DNA from: an uncultured Pseudoclavibacter sp.
Lineage (GTDB): Bacteria > Actinomycetota > Actinomycetes > Actinomycetales > Microbacteriaceae
Assembly (NCBI GenBank): GCA_946221025.1
Contig: CAMIMS010000028.1
Location: forward strand, 1-21,340
Length of the DNA: 21,340 bases
Direction: 5' to 3'
The position numbers and the translations under genes were made by a program. Under the pieces are notes generated by a model that did not search any database, was not told where the DNA came from, and saw nothing but the letters and a program-made list of their open reading frames with translations. Shown piece after piece: positions 13,562-20,917 of this stretch (positions are counted from its first letter, which is position 1; the number at the start of each line of letters is the position of its first letter).

Positions 13562-16500
13562 CCCGGGTGCTTCGAGCCGTAATCGCCGGCGCCCTGGGGC
13601 TCGCCCTCGGTGCGCCGATGGCCCTTGCGGCGGACGAGCAGGCGTTGGCTGCTGCTGATCCGCAGGCGGCGGTCGCAGACGTTGCGAACGTTTCCGCTTC
13701 GGTCGGATCCCCATCCGGCCCGCTCCCGGCGGCCCTCCCCGCGCCAATGGATGCGCTCACCGGGCCGCAGACGGCCTGGCAACGATTCGGCGCGTGCCTG
13801 GCCGGTGGCGGTGAGGCTGACCTGCTCATCATCATGGATGAATCGGGGTCGCTTCTCGATACCGATCCGCAGGCCGCTCGCGTGACGAGTGCGAACTACT
13901 TCCTCGGCACCCTCGCCGGGTACACCGACCGCACCAAGGCGTCGTTCTCGGTGTCGGCGATCGGCTTTGGGCACCAGGTGAACGAAGTGCTGCCGTGGAC
14001 GCAGCTGAGCGCCAAAGAGCTGCCGAATATCCAAAAGAACATCGACCAATTCCGCAACCGCACCGACGGCATCGACACCGACTACTGGCTCGCGCTTGAT
14101 GGCGCCCGAAAGAACCTCGCCGAGCGACGCGCGCAAACACCGCAGGTGACCCGCTGCCAGGCCATCGTCATGTTCTCCGACGGGAAGTTCGACGTCATGC
14201 CCCGCCCCGGCGGCAACGTTGACGCGTACGGCGGACCAAAGCCCTACGCGAAAAAGGCGAACCTCGCAACCCCCGAGGGCGCGGCCGAAGCCATGAAGCA
14301 CGCGCAGACCGATATGTGCCGCGCGGGTGGACTGGCGGACAACCTCGGTACCGGCGGCATCGCCATGTTCGGTATCGGGCTTGCGCCCCCGGGAACGCCG
14401 GAATCCGACTTCGAGTTCCTGCGCAGCATCATCACCGGACGCGGTGCCGGCGGGAGCGGATGCGGCGGGCAGACCACGTCGCGCGGTGATTTCGCGCTCG
14501 CGAGCGATATCGACGGGCTGCTGTTCGCATTCGACGCGATCTCGAACCCGGGCAAGCCCCCGCTGCAGCAGACGGCGGGAATCTGCGGCGGAGCGTTCTG
14601 CGAGGAGCAGTCGCACCGCTTCGTGCTCGATATCTCAACGCCGGCCGTTCGCATCCTCGCCACCAGCGACCGCGAAAACATCGGCGTGGCGCTTCGACTG
14701 CCGGATATGACGCCGATCGATATTCCGCCCGCCCCGCCCGGCAAGGTCATCAAGTTCGCGAAGTACGGGATGGAGGGAACCGCCACCTGGCAGTCCGCCC
14801 GCACGATTGAGATCGAGTTCCAGCAGAAGGAGATGAACCTCCAGCTGTGGCAGGGACTGTGGCAGTTCGCGTTCGTGGACGGCGCGAAAAAACCCGGCAC
14901 CTCCCGCACGAATGTGCATCTGTCTGGAGCGCTCACCCCCGTGTGGGAGCAGGCCAACGAAGTCACCCTACGTGCCGGTGAGGTCACCGGCGGTCAGGTG
15001 TTCCGCCTCGGATTCGCCGGGGGCGAGACGTTCGAGGCGAAGAAGCTGCTCGGTTCGATGCAGTTCTCCGGCACCATCGTTGACGGGGCCGGCAAAGAGC
15101 ATCCGATCTTCGTTGTGAACAACCCGAAGAAGGTCGGCCAGCCCCAGCGAATCGACCTGTCAAGCGCAGCGCCGGGCGTTGGCCGGGTGGAGCTTCGACT
15201 CGACACCTCGACCGCCCCGGTCACGACCGCTACGGGCAAGAAAGTCGACGGCACGAAGCTCGAACCCTCGCTCGTGACCTTCCCGGTGGAGATTCTCGCG
15301 CCGGCGAATTACCCACTGCCCGCGGAGGCGTTCGCCTTCGATCCGGGGAACCCCGCCGAAGGCATCGAGGGAACGCTCACGTTCTCGGGCGACGGCTGCG
15401 CGTGGATCGACCCGACGCTGCCTGTCGATGATCCCCAGGGCCCCGCGGGCATCGGACAGTTGCGCGTCGAGTCGGAGGCGAACTCGCAGGAGTCGTGTCA
15501 CCAGATCGCGACCGGTGAGCCGCTTCGGGTGCGCCTGTACGCCGAGCGGGGCATGAACGGCTCGATCACCGGTTCCATCCCCGTCATGGTGATGCCCGCG
15601 GACGGCTCGGGAGATCCCGTCCGCATGGATGTGCAGTTCGAGGCTGAATCGCGCGAGGCCGTGAGCGGCGCCGCTGCGGCGCTCGCCTACGCGATCACGC
15701 TCCTGATTGGACTCGCCGTGCCGATCGGCATCCTGCTCGCGGGCGCCGCGATGGCCTCCCGCATTCCGTCGCGGCCGTTTGACATCGTGCGCATCCCGGT
15801 GCGCCTTCGCGAGGCAAAGCTCGCGACGATTGACGGGAAGCCCTTCGGCCCGTACCTCCTGGCACCGGTGGAGGGGGCACCGCGCCCTGAGGGCGCTCTT
15901 CGCTTCCTTCGCATCGGTGAGGTCACGCTTCGTCCGCGCGCCGCACGGCTAGCCGTGGGGGATTCGCGAACGCTCATCGAGCATCCCGATCGAATCGCCG
16001 TCGCGCCGCAGACGCTTCCGCTGGCCGTGCAGGGGAGCTGGTTCCTCATGCGCGCGCCCGGCATGTCGCTGGATGAGGCGGAGCTGATCGCCTTTCCCCG
16101 CGTCGGGGCATCGGATGAGCAGCGTCGCGCGCTCGCGGATGCGATTCAGGCGGATGCGGTGGAGCGGTGGCTCGAACTTGGCAAGCACACTCCGGCCGAC
16201 CCCCTCACCGCGAGCGGTCCCGCCGAGGGGCCGGAACCCGCAGAGGGACTTCTTAGCGACGGCTCGAACGTGAACGCCGACGGCGCGCAGCAGAGCGCGC
16301 CCGGGGCCGTTCCCGGCTACCCGCCTTCGGCAGGGCGAGGGCATGCACCCTCGGGGCTAACATCCCCCGACCGCGCCTACCCGGCTCCGAACGTGCCGCC
16401 ACCGGCACAGCAACCGCAGGCGCCCCAGCAACCGCAGGCGCCCCAGCAGTCGGTTCCGCCTCAGCGACCGGCTCCGCCTCAGCAACCGCCTGCGCCCCAG

Positions 16501-16578
16501 CAGCCGTCACCAACCAAACCGCCCACCCCGCCCCAGCAGGGACCGGTCATTCCCGGTTGGAACGCGCCAAGAAACTGA
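13558..16578 (+). CDS. Secreted, membrane-anchored von Willebrand factor A (VWA) domain protein
   Basis: A 1,006-residue protein. Residues 1-24 look like a signal peptide (VLRAVIAGALGLALGAPMALA-AD). The VWA domain starts near residue 90 with an intact MIDAS D94-E-S-G-S98, a later Thr in DGIDTDYW and Asp in VMFSDGKFD. A long extracytoplasmic region with several Cys (probable disulphides) leads to one membrane helix at about 706-735, then a cytoplasmic part ending in a Pro/Gln-rich tail (about 942-1000). Such proteins bind ligands through a metal ion; the ligand here is unknown. The GTG at 13558 overlaps the upstream stop by 4 nt; an in-frame GTG at 13543 gives 5 extra residues and is less likely. 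Proximity to the secretion locus suggests, but does not show, a link. Confidence 0.85.
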   Translation: MTRVLRAVIAGALGLALGAPMALAADEQALAAADPQAAVADVANVSASVGSPSGPLPAALPAPMDALTGPQTAWQRFGACLAGGGEADLLIIMDESGSLLDTDPQAARVTSANYFLGTLAGYTDRTKASFSVSAIGFGHQVNEVLPWTQLSAKELPNIQKNIDQFRNRTDGIDTDYWLALDGARKNLAERRAQTPQVTRCQAIVMFSDGKFDVMPRPGGNVDAYGGPKPYAKKANLATPEGAAEAMKHAQTDMCRAGGLADNLGTGGIAMFGIGLAPPGTPESDFEFLRSIITGRGAGGSGCGGQTTSRGDFALASDIDGLLFAFDAISNPGKPPLQQTAGICGGAFCEEQSHRFVLDISTPAVRILATSDRENIGVALRLPDMTPIDIPPAPPGKVIKFAKYGMEGTATWQSARTIEIEFQQKEMNLQLWQGLWQFAFVDGAKKPGTSRTNVHLSGALTPVWEQANEVTLRAGEVTGGQVFRLGFAGGETFEAKKLLGSMQFSGTIVDGAGKEHPIFVVNNPKKVGQPQRIDLSSAAPGVGRVELRLDTSTAPVTTATGKKVDGTKLEPSLVTFPVEILAPANYPLPAEAFAFDPGNPAEGIEGTLTFSGDGCAWIDPTLPVDDPQGPAGIGQLRVESEANSQESCHQIATGEPLRVRLYAERGMNGSITGSIPVMVMPADGSGDPVRMDVQFEAESREAVSGAAAALAYAITLLIGLAVPIGILLAGAAMASRIPSRPFDIVRIPVRLREAKLATIDGKPFGPYLLAPVEGAPRPEGALRFLRIGEVTLRPRAARLAVGDSRTLIEHPDRIAVAPQTLPLAVQGSWFLMRAPGMSLDEAELIAFPRVGASDEQRRALADAIQADAVERWLELGKHTPADPLTASGPAEGPEPAEGLLSDGSNVNADGAQQSAPGAVPGYPPSAGRGHAPSGLTSPDRAYPAPNVPPPAQQPQAPQQPQAPQQSVPPQRPAPPQQPPAPQQPSPTKPPTPPQQGPVIPGWNAPRN
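16408..16443 (+). repeat. Tandem 18-bp coding repeat (QQPQAP)
   Basis: Two perfect 18-nt units, each coding QQPQAP, in the Pro/Gln tail of the VWA protein; imperfect relatives continue to about 16,505. Such in-frame repeats can change number by slippage. Confidence 0.9.
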
Positions 16579-16580
16579 CT

Positions 16581-16611
16581 GATCCCGGGCCAACAGCGTT
16601 GACCCGGGATC
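16581..16611. terminator. Bidirectional terminator between VWA and MFS genes
   Basis: Arms 16581-16594 and 16598-16611 pair over 14 positions with one C-A mismatch and an AGC loop. It starts 3 nt after the VWA stop and lies about 70 nt beyond the stop of the convergent transporter gene, so it can serve both. No U-tract is present on either side. Confidence 0.8.
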
Positions 16612-16679
16612 ACTCCGGCTAACGGGCTGCGCGCAGGATGCGCACTGCCGATTCAGTTCATCCCGCGGGCACGCCCTCG

Positions 16680-18077
16680 CTAGCCGCGGCGTGCCGTGGC
16701 GCCCGATTCGACCGCGTGCTGCGCGTCGGCATCCTCGCCGGGTGCGACTTCGCCCGACTTGCCGGCAATGAACACCGAGGCGAAGGTGAGCAGCGCCGCC
16801 ACCGCGACGAAGATCGCGACGTAGTGAATGCCGCCGTTCGCGGCCGCGATCAGTGCGGTCGCGATCATGGGCGTGGGGCCGGCAACGATCGCACCGTTGA
16901 GTTCACGCGCGGCCGCGACTCCGGTGAAGCGGTATCGGGTCGGGAACAGGTTCGGGAGGAACGTCGAGGTGCCGGGCGAGGTCGCGCCCATGGCGAAGAT
17001 TCCGACCGCGCTCATCGCGAGCATCGCGAGCCACATATTGCCCGATTGCAGCGCGAGGAACAGCGGCCCCGAGAGCACGGCACCGGCAAGACCACCGAAC
17101 ATGATCATGCGCCTCGGGCCCACCCGGTCAGTGAGCATGCCCGTGAACGAGATGATGGCCGCGGTGATGAACGAGGAGACGAGCACCGCGATGAGCGCCT
17201 CGTTGCGGGGCATTTCCACGGTCTTCGTGAGGTAGCCGAGCGCGAAGGCGCTCAGCACGTAGTTCACGACGTTGTGGCCCGTCACCGAGAGGAAACCGGC
17301 GAACAGCTGTCGCGGGCTCTTCGCGATCACCTCACCCAGCGGTACCCGGTTCGCGCGCGCCTGAAGGTGCTGCTCCTCGACCGCAGCGGCGTATGCGGGG
17401 GTCTCCTCGAGGCGGTTGCGGATCCACAGCGCGAGGAGGAACAGCACGGCAGAGATGAGGAACGGCACACGCCATGCCCAGGCGAGCAACACATCCCCGG
17501 GAAGCATTGAGGCGAAGGTGAACGCGAGTGTCGCGAGGAACGCACCGCCCGGAGCGCCCGAGGTCACGAGCCCCACGAAAAAGCCCCGTCGCGATTGGGG
17601 CGTGTACTCGGAGACGACCGTCAACGCTCCGGCGAGCTCGGCACCGGCACCGAAGCCCTGCACGAGGCGGAAGAACACGAGCAGCACCGGCGCCCACAGG
17701 CCGATGGTGGCAGTCGTCGGCAGCAGACCAATGCCCACGGTCGCGACCGCCATCAGGATGATGGTCAGGAGCATGGCGGGCTTGCGACCGAAACGGTCAC
17801 CGATGTGGCTGATGATGAAACCGCCGAGGGGCCGCGCAACGAACCCGACCGCGAAGGTCGCGAATGCCGCGAGCTGCTCGACGACCGGGTCGCCCTGCGG
17901 GAAGAAGAGCGGGCCGATGATGAGCGCGGCCGCAGCACCGTAGAGGGCGTAGTCGTACCACTCGATGAGGGTGCCGACGAACGCGGCCGTGACGGCGCGG
18001 CGCGCGTCGGGAGAGAGCTTCTCGTTCTCGGGCCTCGCCGGTGTCGGCGATGGGTCAGATTGGGTGACAGCGGTCAT
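16680..18077 (-). CDS. MFS transporter, metabolite:H+ symporter (MHS) family
   Basis: A 465-residue major facilitator with about 12 membrane helices. MHS-family signs are LIEWYDYALYG near residue 38-48, FVARPLGG and the loop GDRFGRKPAM (about 93-102), and HLQ/EETPAY between helices 6 and 7. The family moves organic acids, shikimate, proline/betaine and alike with protons. Together with the alpha-hydroxy-acid dehydrogenase upstream, a hydroxy- or carboxylic acid substrate is likely. The ATG at 18077 (complement) is chosen because GGAAGGA lies at 18082-18088; a GTG five codons earlier would put that site inside the gene. It begins 62 nt after the dehydrogenase stop and probably shares its transcript. 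The C-terminal tail is acidic and Ala-rich. Confidence 0.92.
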   Translation of the reverse strand: MTAVTQSDPSPTPARPENEKLSPDARRAVTAAFVGTLIEWYDYALYGAAAALIIGPLFFPQGDPVVEQLAAFATFAVGFVARPLGGFIISHIGDRFGRKPAMLLTIILMAVATVGIGLLPTTATIGLWAPVLLVFFRLVQGFGAGAELAGALTVVSEYTPQSRRGFFVGLVTSGAPGGAFLATLAFTFASMLPGDVLLAWAWRVPFLISAVLFLLALWIRNRLEETPAYAAAVEEQHLQARANRVPLGEVIAKSPRQLFAGFLSVTGHNVVNYVLSAFALGYLTKTVEMPRNEALIAVLVSSFITAAIISFTGMLTDRVGPRRMIMFGGLAGAVLSGPLFLALQSGNMWLAMLAMSAVGIFAMGATSPGTSTFLPNLFPTRYRFTGVAAARELNGAIVAGPTPMIATALIAAANGGIHYVAIFVAVAALLTFASVFIAGKSGEVAPGEDADAQHAVESGATARRG

Positions 18078-18139
18078 GCGTGTTCCTTCCACGTCGTTGT
18101 GGGTAGGGGAGAGGAGTCTGTCCGTCGGAGGGACTGCAG

Positions 18140-19348
18140 TTACTGGATGAGAAGTTCCGCGCCGTGTTCGCGAAGCTCGGCGACTGAGCCGACGCCGAGC
18201 AGCTGCATCGCGTTGAGCGTTTCGAGACCGAGCAGTTCCAGGGCGCGCTCAACGCCGGCGCGGCCGCCGGCCATGAGCCCGTAGAGGTAGGCGCGACCGA
18301 TGAAGACGAAGTCGGCGCCAGCCGCGATCGCGGTCGCCACATCGGTTCCGGTGCGCACGCCCGAGTCGAATAGGAGCGGCAGCTCATCCCCGACGGCTTC
18401 GCGGATGGGGCCGATGGCATTGATCGTCGCGACGGCGCGGTCGAGCTGGCGACCGCCGTGGTTTGACACCCAAACCGCATCCACACCGAAGTCTCGAAGC
18501 CTGCGGGCATCTTCGGGCGACGTCACGCCCTTGACGATGAACGCGCCGTCCCACGCATCCCGAATCCATGCCAGGTGCTCGACGGCAAGCCCGGGGTCGA
18601 ACATGGATGCGACGAGTTCTTGCACGGTGCCCTCGGAGCGCTCAAAGTTCGCGAGCGTCGGCGCATCGTTGCGCAGGAGGTCGAAGGTCCAGGCCGGGTG
18701 CAGTGCCGAATGAATGACCGTGGGGATGCTGAGGCGTGGCGGCATCGCCAGGCGGTTGCGCATATCGCGAAGCCGCCTACCCGAGACCGGTGTGTCGGCG
18801 GTCACGACGAGCGTGTCGAAACCGAGGCGCTTGGCGCGCTGCATGAGCTCGAGATTCAGCTCGCGACCGTTTCGCACGTACAGCTGGAACCACTTCGCGG
18901 CGCCGGGGCCCGCCTCGGCGACCTCTTCGAGGCTTCGGGTGCCCATGGTCGATAGCGTGAAGGGAACACCGACCTTCTCGGCAGCGGCGACACCGGCGAC
19001 TTCGCCCTCGGCGCGCATGAGGCCCGTGAGCCCGATCGGAGCAATGCCGATGGGCATCGTGAACTGCTGCCCGAACAGCTCCGTTGCGAGGCTCGCATTC
19101 CCGATACCGCGAAGCACCCGCTGCTGAAGGCGCGTGCGCTGGAAGGCGGCGAGGTTCCCGCGCATCGCGGTCTCGGTGCCGGCTCCGCCCTCGACGTAGT
19201 CGAAGGCGAACTTCGGCGTGCGGCGCTTAGCCAGCCGGTACAGATCGCGCACGGATGAGGCATCCGCCAAGAGGTTCGCCGTGGTTGGGATGCGCGGCGG
19301 ATCGAAGTCAAGAAGCTCGGTGAATGAGGCAACGCGTTCACGAATCAC
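18140..19348 (-). CDS. lldD: FMN-dependent alpha-hydroxy-acid dehydrogenase (L-lactate dehydrogenase type)
   Basis: A 402-residue (beta/alpha)8 flavoprotein that oxidises an L-2-hydroxy acid such as lactate to the keto acid. Key residues of the family are visible: FQLY (154-157), TADTP (183-187), K273 in VKG, the active-site H297 and R300 in SNHGGRQLD, and the phosphate-binding DSGVRTG (328-334). The length fits quinone-dependent LldD and related oxidases; the sequence cannot separate lactate from glycolate or mandelate, nor dehydrogenase from oxidase. The GTG at 19348 is preceded by GGAAGG with a 7-nt spacer. It lies downstream of a FadR-type regulator and upstream of an organic-acid transporter, a typical catabolic set. 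A palindrome at 19458-19477 lies in its upstream region. The gene symbol is therefore provisional. Confidence 0.9.
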   Translation of the reverse strand: MIRERVASFTELLDFDPPRIPTTANLLADASSVRDLYRLAKRRTPKFAFDYVEGGAGTETAMRGNLAAFQRTRLQQRVLRGIGNASLATELFGQQFTMPIGIAPIGLTGLMRAEGEVAGVAAAEKVGVPFTLSTMGTRSLEEVAEAGPGAAKWFQLYVRNGRELNLELMQRAKRLGFDTLVVTADTPVSGRRLRDMRNRLAMPPRLSIPTVIHSALHPAWTFDLLRNDAPTLANFERSEGTVQELVASMFDPGLAVEHLAWIRDAWDGAFIVKGVTSPEDARRLRDFGVDAVWVSNHGGRQLDRAVATINAIGPIREAVGDELPLLFDSGVRTGTDVATAIAAGADFVFIGRAYLYGLMAGGRAGVERALELLGLETLNAMQLLGVGSVAELREHGAELLIQ

Positions 19349-19457
19349 GAGGGCACCTTCCGGTCGCAGTGAGGCGGAGAGCCGCTGGCGGCAATCGTCG
19401 GTGACTGCGCCGGAGGAAAGACCATCACAGGTGTATGCGCCGGCGCAAGTCCGATAT

Positions 19458-19477
19458 CGCCGAGATATATCTCGGCG
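19458..19477. promoter_or_regulatory. Perfect 20-bp palindrome upstream of lldD (putative operator)
   Basis: CGCCGAGATATATCTCGGCG is its own reverse complement; an overlapping CGATATCG lies at 19452-19459. It is 110 nt upstream of the dehydrogenase start and 34 nt downstream of the regulator stop. It may bind the GntR-type regulator, or fold as a terminator hairpin for the regulator gene; there is no U-tract, which favours the operator reading. Confidence 0.55.
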
Positions 19478-19510
19478 AGTTCCTATCTCCCGTGCCGGTT
19501 TGGCGTTGGT

Positions 19511-20170
19511 TTACTCGCCGAGAAATGCCGCGAGCACGTCGCGGTTCGAGGCGTTCAGGTGGTCGTGCATCGCGATGCGCGCAGCTTTCTCATCAGCCGC
19601 GGCGATGGCCTCGAGAATCGCCCGGTGGGCGGTGAACTCGGCTTCGCTCGAGAGGTGGCGCTCAATCGAGGGCATGAGGAAGTACACGCGCGTCGTGGTG
19701 TCCCACAGCCCCTCAAGGGTTCGCCTGGCCCGCTCATTGCGCGCGGCCAGGGCGATCGTCTGGTGAAAGCCGCGGGCGCTCGCGGTCTGCTCCGAGACCG
19801 TCGTGGCGTCGAGGTGACGGGCAAAGAGCGACTCGAGCTGCTCGACGGTCTCGGGCGTCGCGTGCTTGGCGGCGGCCGCTGCCATGGCCGGTTCGATGAT
19901 GAGGCGCAGCTCCATCATTTCGCGAACATCGTTGAACCCCATCGAGGTGACGAGGTATCCGCGGCGCGGAATCGCGGTGACGAGGTCTTCGGCCGCGAGC
20001 GTCTGGAGCGCCTCGCGCACCGGCGTCTTTGAGACCCCGTGCTGCTTGGCGAGCTCGGCCTCGAGCACAAGCTGGCCGGGCTTGATCGCGGCGGTGAGAA
20101 TGTCCTCCCGGATCACGGAATAGACCTCTTGCGCACGCGACTGCGGGGAGGAACTACCTGCACCGCTCAC
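19511..20170 (-). CDS. GntR family transcriptional regulator, FadR/FCD subfamily
   Basis: A 219-residue repressor-type protein. Residues about 11-76 are a GntR winged helix-turn-helix (ending in VSKTPVREALQTLAAEDLVTAIPRRGYLV), and about 80-210 an FCD effector domain with candidate metal-binding His at 136, 182 and 204. The Asp that usually stands three residues before the FH of this domain appears to be Ala132. The GTG at 20170 (complement) is chosen because GGAGGAGG lies 8 nt upstream; a GTG at 20215 would add 15 residues and has a -10-like CATAAT (20230-20225) close by, so it cannot be excluded. It likely controls the dehydrogenase and transporter downstream, responding to a hydroxy acid; this is inference from position. 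Confidence 0.9.
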   Translation of the reverse strand: MSGAGSSSPQSRAQEVYSVIREDILTAAIKPGQLVLEAELAKQHGVSKTPVREALQTLAAEDLVTAIPRRGYLVTSMGFNDVREMMELRLIIEPAMAAAAAKHATPETVEQLESLFARHLDATTVSEQTASARGFHQTIALAARNERARRTLEGLWDTTTRVYFLMPSIERHLSSEAEFTAHRAILEAIAAADEKAARIAMHDHLNASNRDVLAAFLGE

Positions 20171-20224
20171 GCGCACCGCCTCCTCCGCATCTCGGGTCGG
20201 CGAGTTGCTGCCCACCGGTGCACC

Positions 20225-20230
20225 ATTATG
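20225..20230 (-). promoter_or_regulatory. Candidate -10 box of GntR-family gene
   Basis: CATAAT on the minus strand, 54 nt upstream of the favoured GTG at 20170 and 9 nt upstream of the alternative GTG at 20215. No convincing -35 was found. Confidence 0.4.
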
Positions 20231-20283
20231 CGGGCGTGCCGCCGGGCGGCTTTGCGACCACGCGGGACCCCCTCAGCACCCGA

Positions 20284-20299
20284 CCCCGGGCGACCGGGG
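20284..20299 (-). terminator. Short G+C hairpin after DUF3515 gene
   Basis: CCCCGG and CCGGGG pair over 6 bp around a 4-nt loop, 18 nt beyond the lipoprotein stop on the minus strand. It is short and lacks a U-tract. Confidence 0.3.
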
Positions 20300-20316
20300 A
20301 AGCCGGCGTGCATCCC

Positions 20317-20829
20317 TCAGCTCTGGTCGGGTGCCTGGGGTGGCACGTCAAAGAGGTCTTCCGCGCCGACGCACTTGCGTTGCTGCTCGATGGTCGAAAC
20401 TGCCCCGCCGAGGTCGACGAGCGCGTTCGTGCCGGACACGCCCGATTCCTCCGAAGCATCCACGGTGACTTCAACAGCCGGTGTGCGGCCGTACGTGATG
20501 AATCGATACGTGGGCGCGTCCGAGTCGTCGCGAAGCCAGTCCACGCCGTTCACGTTCAGGCAGCCCTGCGAAGACGGAGGAGGCGTCGGCATGCCGCAGC
20601 GAAGGAGGATGCGTGCGGGGTTTCCCCACGCACCGGTCGCCTGCGCATTCGTTTGGCGCTTTGGGTGCCCGTCGACCTCATCCGGAAGCGCCACCGTGAC
20701 GTACGCGCACTCCACGGCCTGCGCGGTCGGGGCCGGCTCCATTGGCACGCTCGCCCCGGCGCATCCGGTCAGCGAGAGCGCGCACATCGCGAGCGCGAGG
20801 GAGCGAATCGGTGAGGAGGTGCGCATCAT
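20317..20829 (-). CDS. DUF3515 family lipoprotein
   Basis: A 170-residue protein with a lipoprotein signal: charged N-terminus, hydrophobic core and lipobox LTGC with C23 as the lipidated residue. The mature part has the DUF3515 pattern: LPDEVDG, QTNAQATGAWGNP, LLRCGMPTPPPSS, VNGVDWL and YGRTPAVEVTV, with paired Cys. Function is unknown; the family is actinobacterial and often lies next to ddl, whereas here it is 7.3 kb away on the other strand. Two consecutive ATG codons (20829 and 20826) are possible starts. There is no Shine-Dalgarno, and TACGCT (20839-20834) lies close enough for a leaderless transcript. Confidence 0.88.
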   Translation of the reverse strand: MMRTSSPIRSLALAMCALSLTGCAGASVPMEPAPTAQAVECAYVTVALPDEVDGHPKRQTNAQATGAWGNPARILLRCGMPTPPPSSQGCLNVNGVDWLRDDSDAPTYRFITYGRTPAVEVTVDASEESGVSGTNALVDLGGAVSTIEQQRKCVGAEDLFDVPPQAPDQS

Positions 20830-20833
20830 CGAC

Positions 20834-20839
20834 AGCGTA
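20834..20839 (-). promoter_or_regulatory. Probable leaderless promoter of DUF3515 gene
   Basis: TACGCT on the minus strand ends 4 nt before the first ATG and 7 nt before the second, so transcription would begin at or within the start codons. The same hexamer occurs before the leu leader. Confidence 0.4.
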
Positions 20840-20903
20840 TCGAGTCACGCGGTCGAGGGTCTCGCAGCCCCGGGGGATCGGCGGTGTTTCAGCGGCTGCG
20901 GGC

Positions 20904-20909
20904 TAATGT
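20904..20909 (+). promoter_or_regulatory. Probable leaderless promoter of isochorismate synthase gene
   Basis: TAATGT, a good -10 match, ends 8 nt before the GTG at 20918; no Shine-Dalgarno is present. Start of transcription would be at or 1-2 nt before the start codon. Confidence 0.4.
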
Positions 20910-20917
20910 GATCGATC

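Noticed and set aside
12506..14616. Two long minus-strand frames opposite ddl and the VWA gene
   Set aside because: Both cross gene boundaries and have Arg/His/Gly-rich products with no domain; the plus-strand genes have clear motifs and ribosome-binding sites.
16638..17510. A 290-codon plus-strand frame opposite the MFS gene
   Set aside because: Its product is Arg/Glu/His-rich noise, and it overlaps a well-supported transporter.
19349..19510. LldR-type TNGTNNNACNA operator in the regulator-dehydrogenase spacer
   Set aside because: I searched both strands by eye and found no match.
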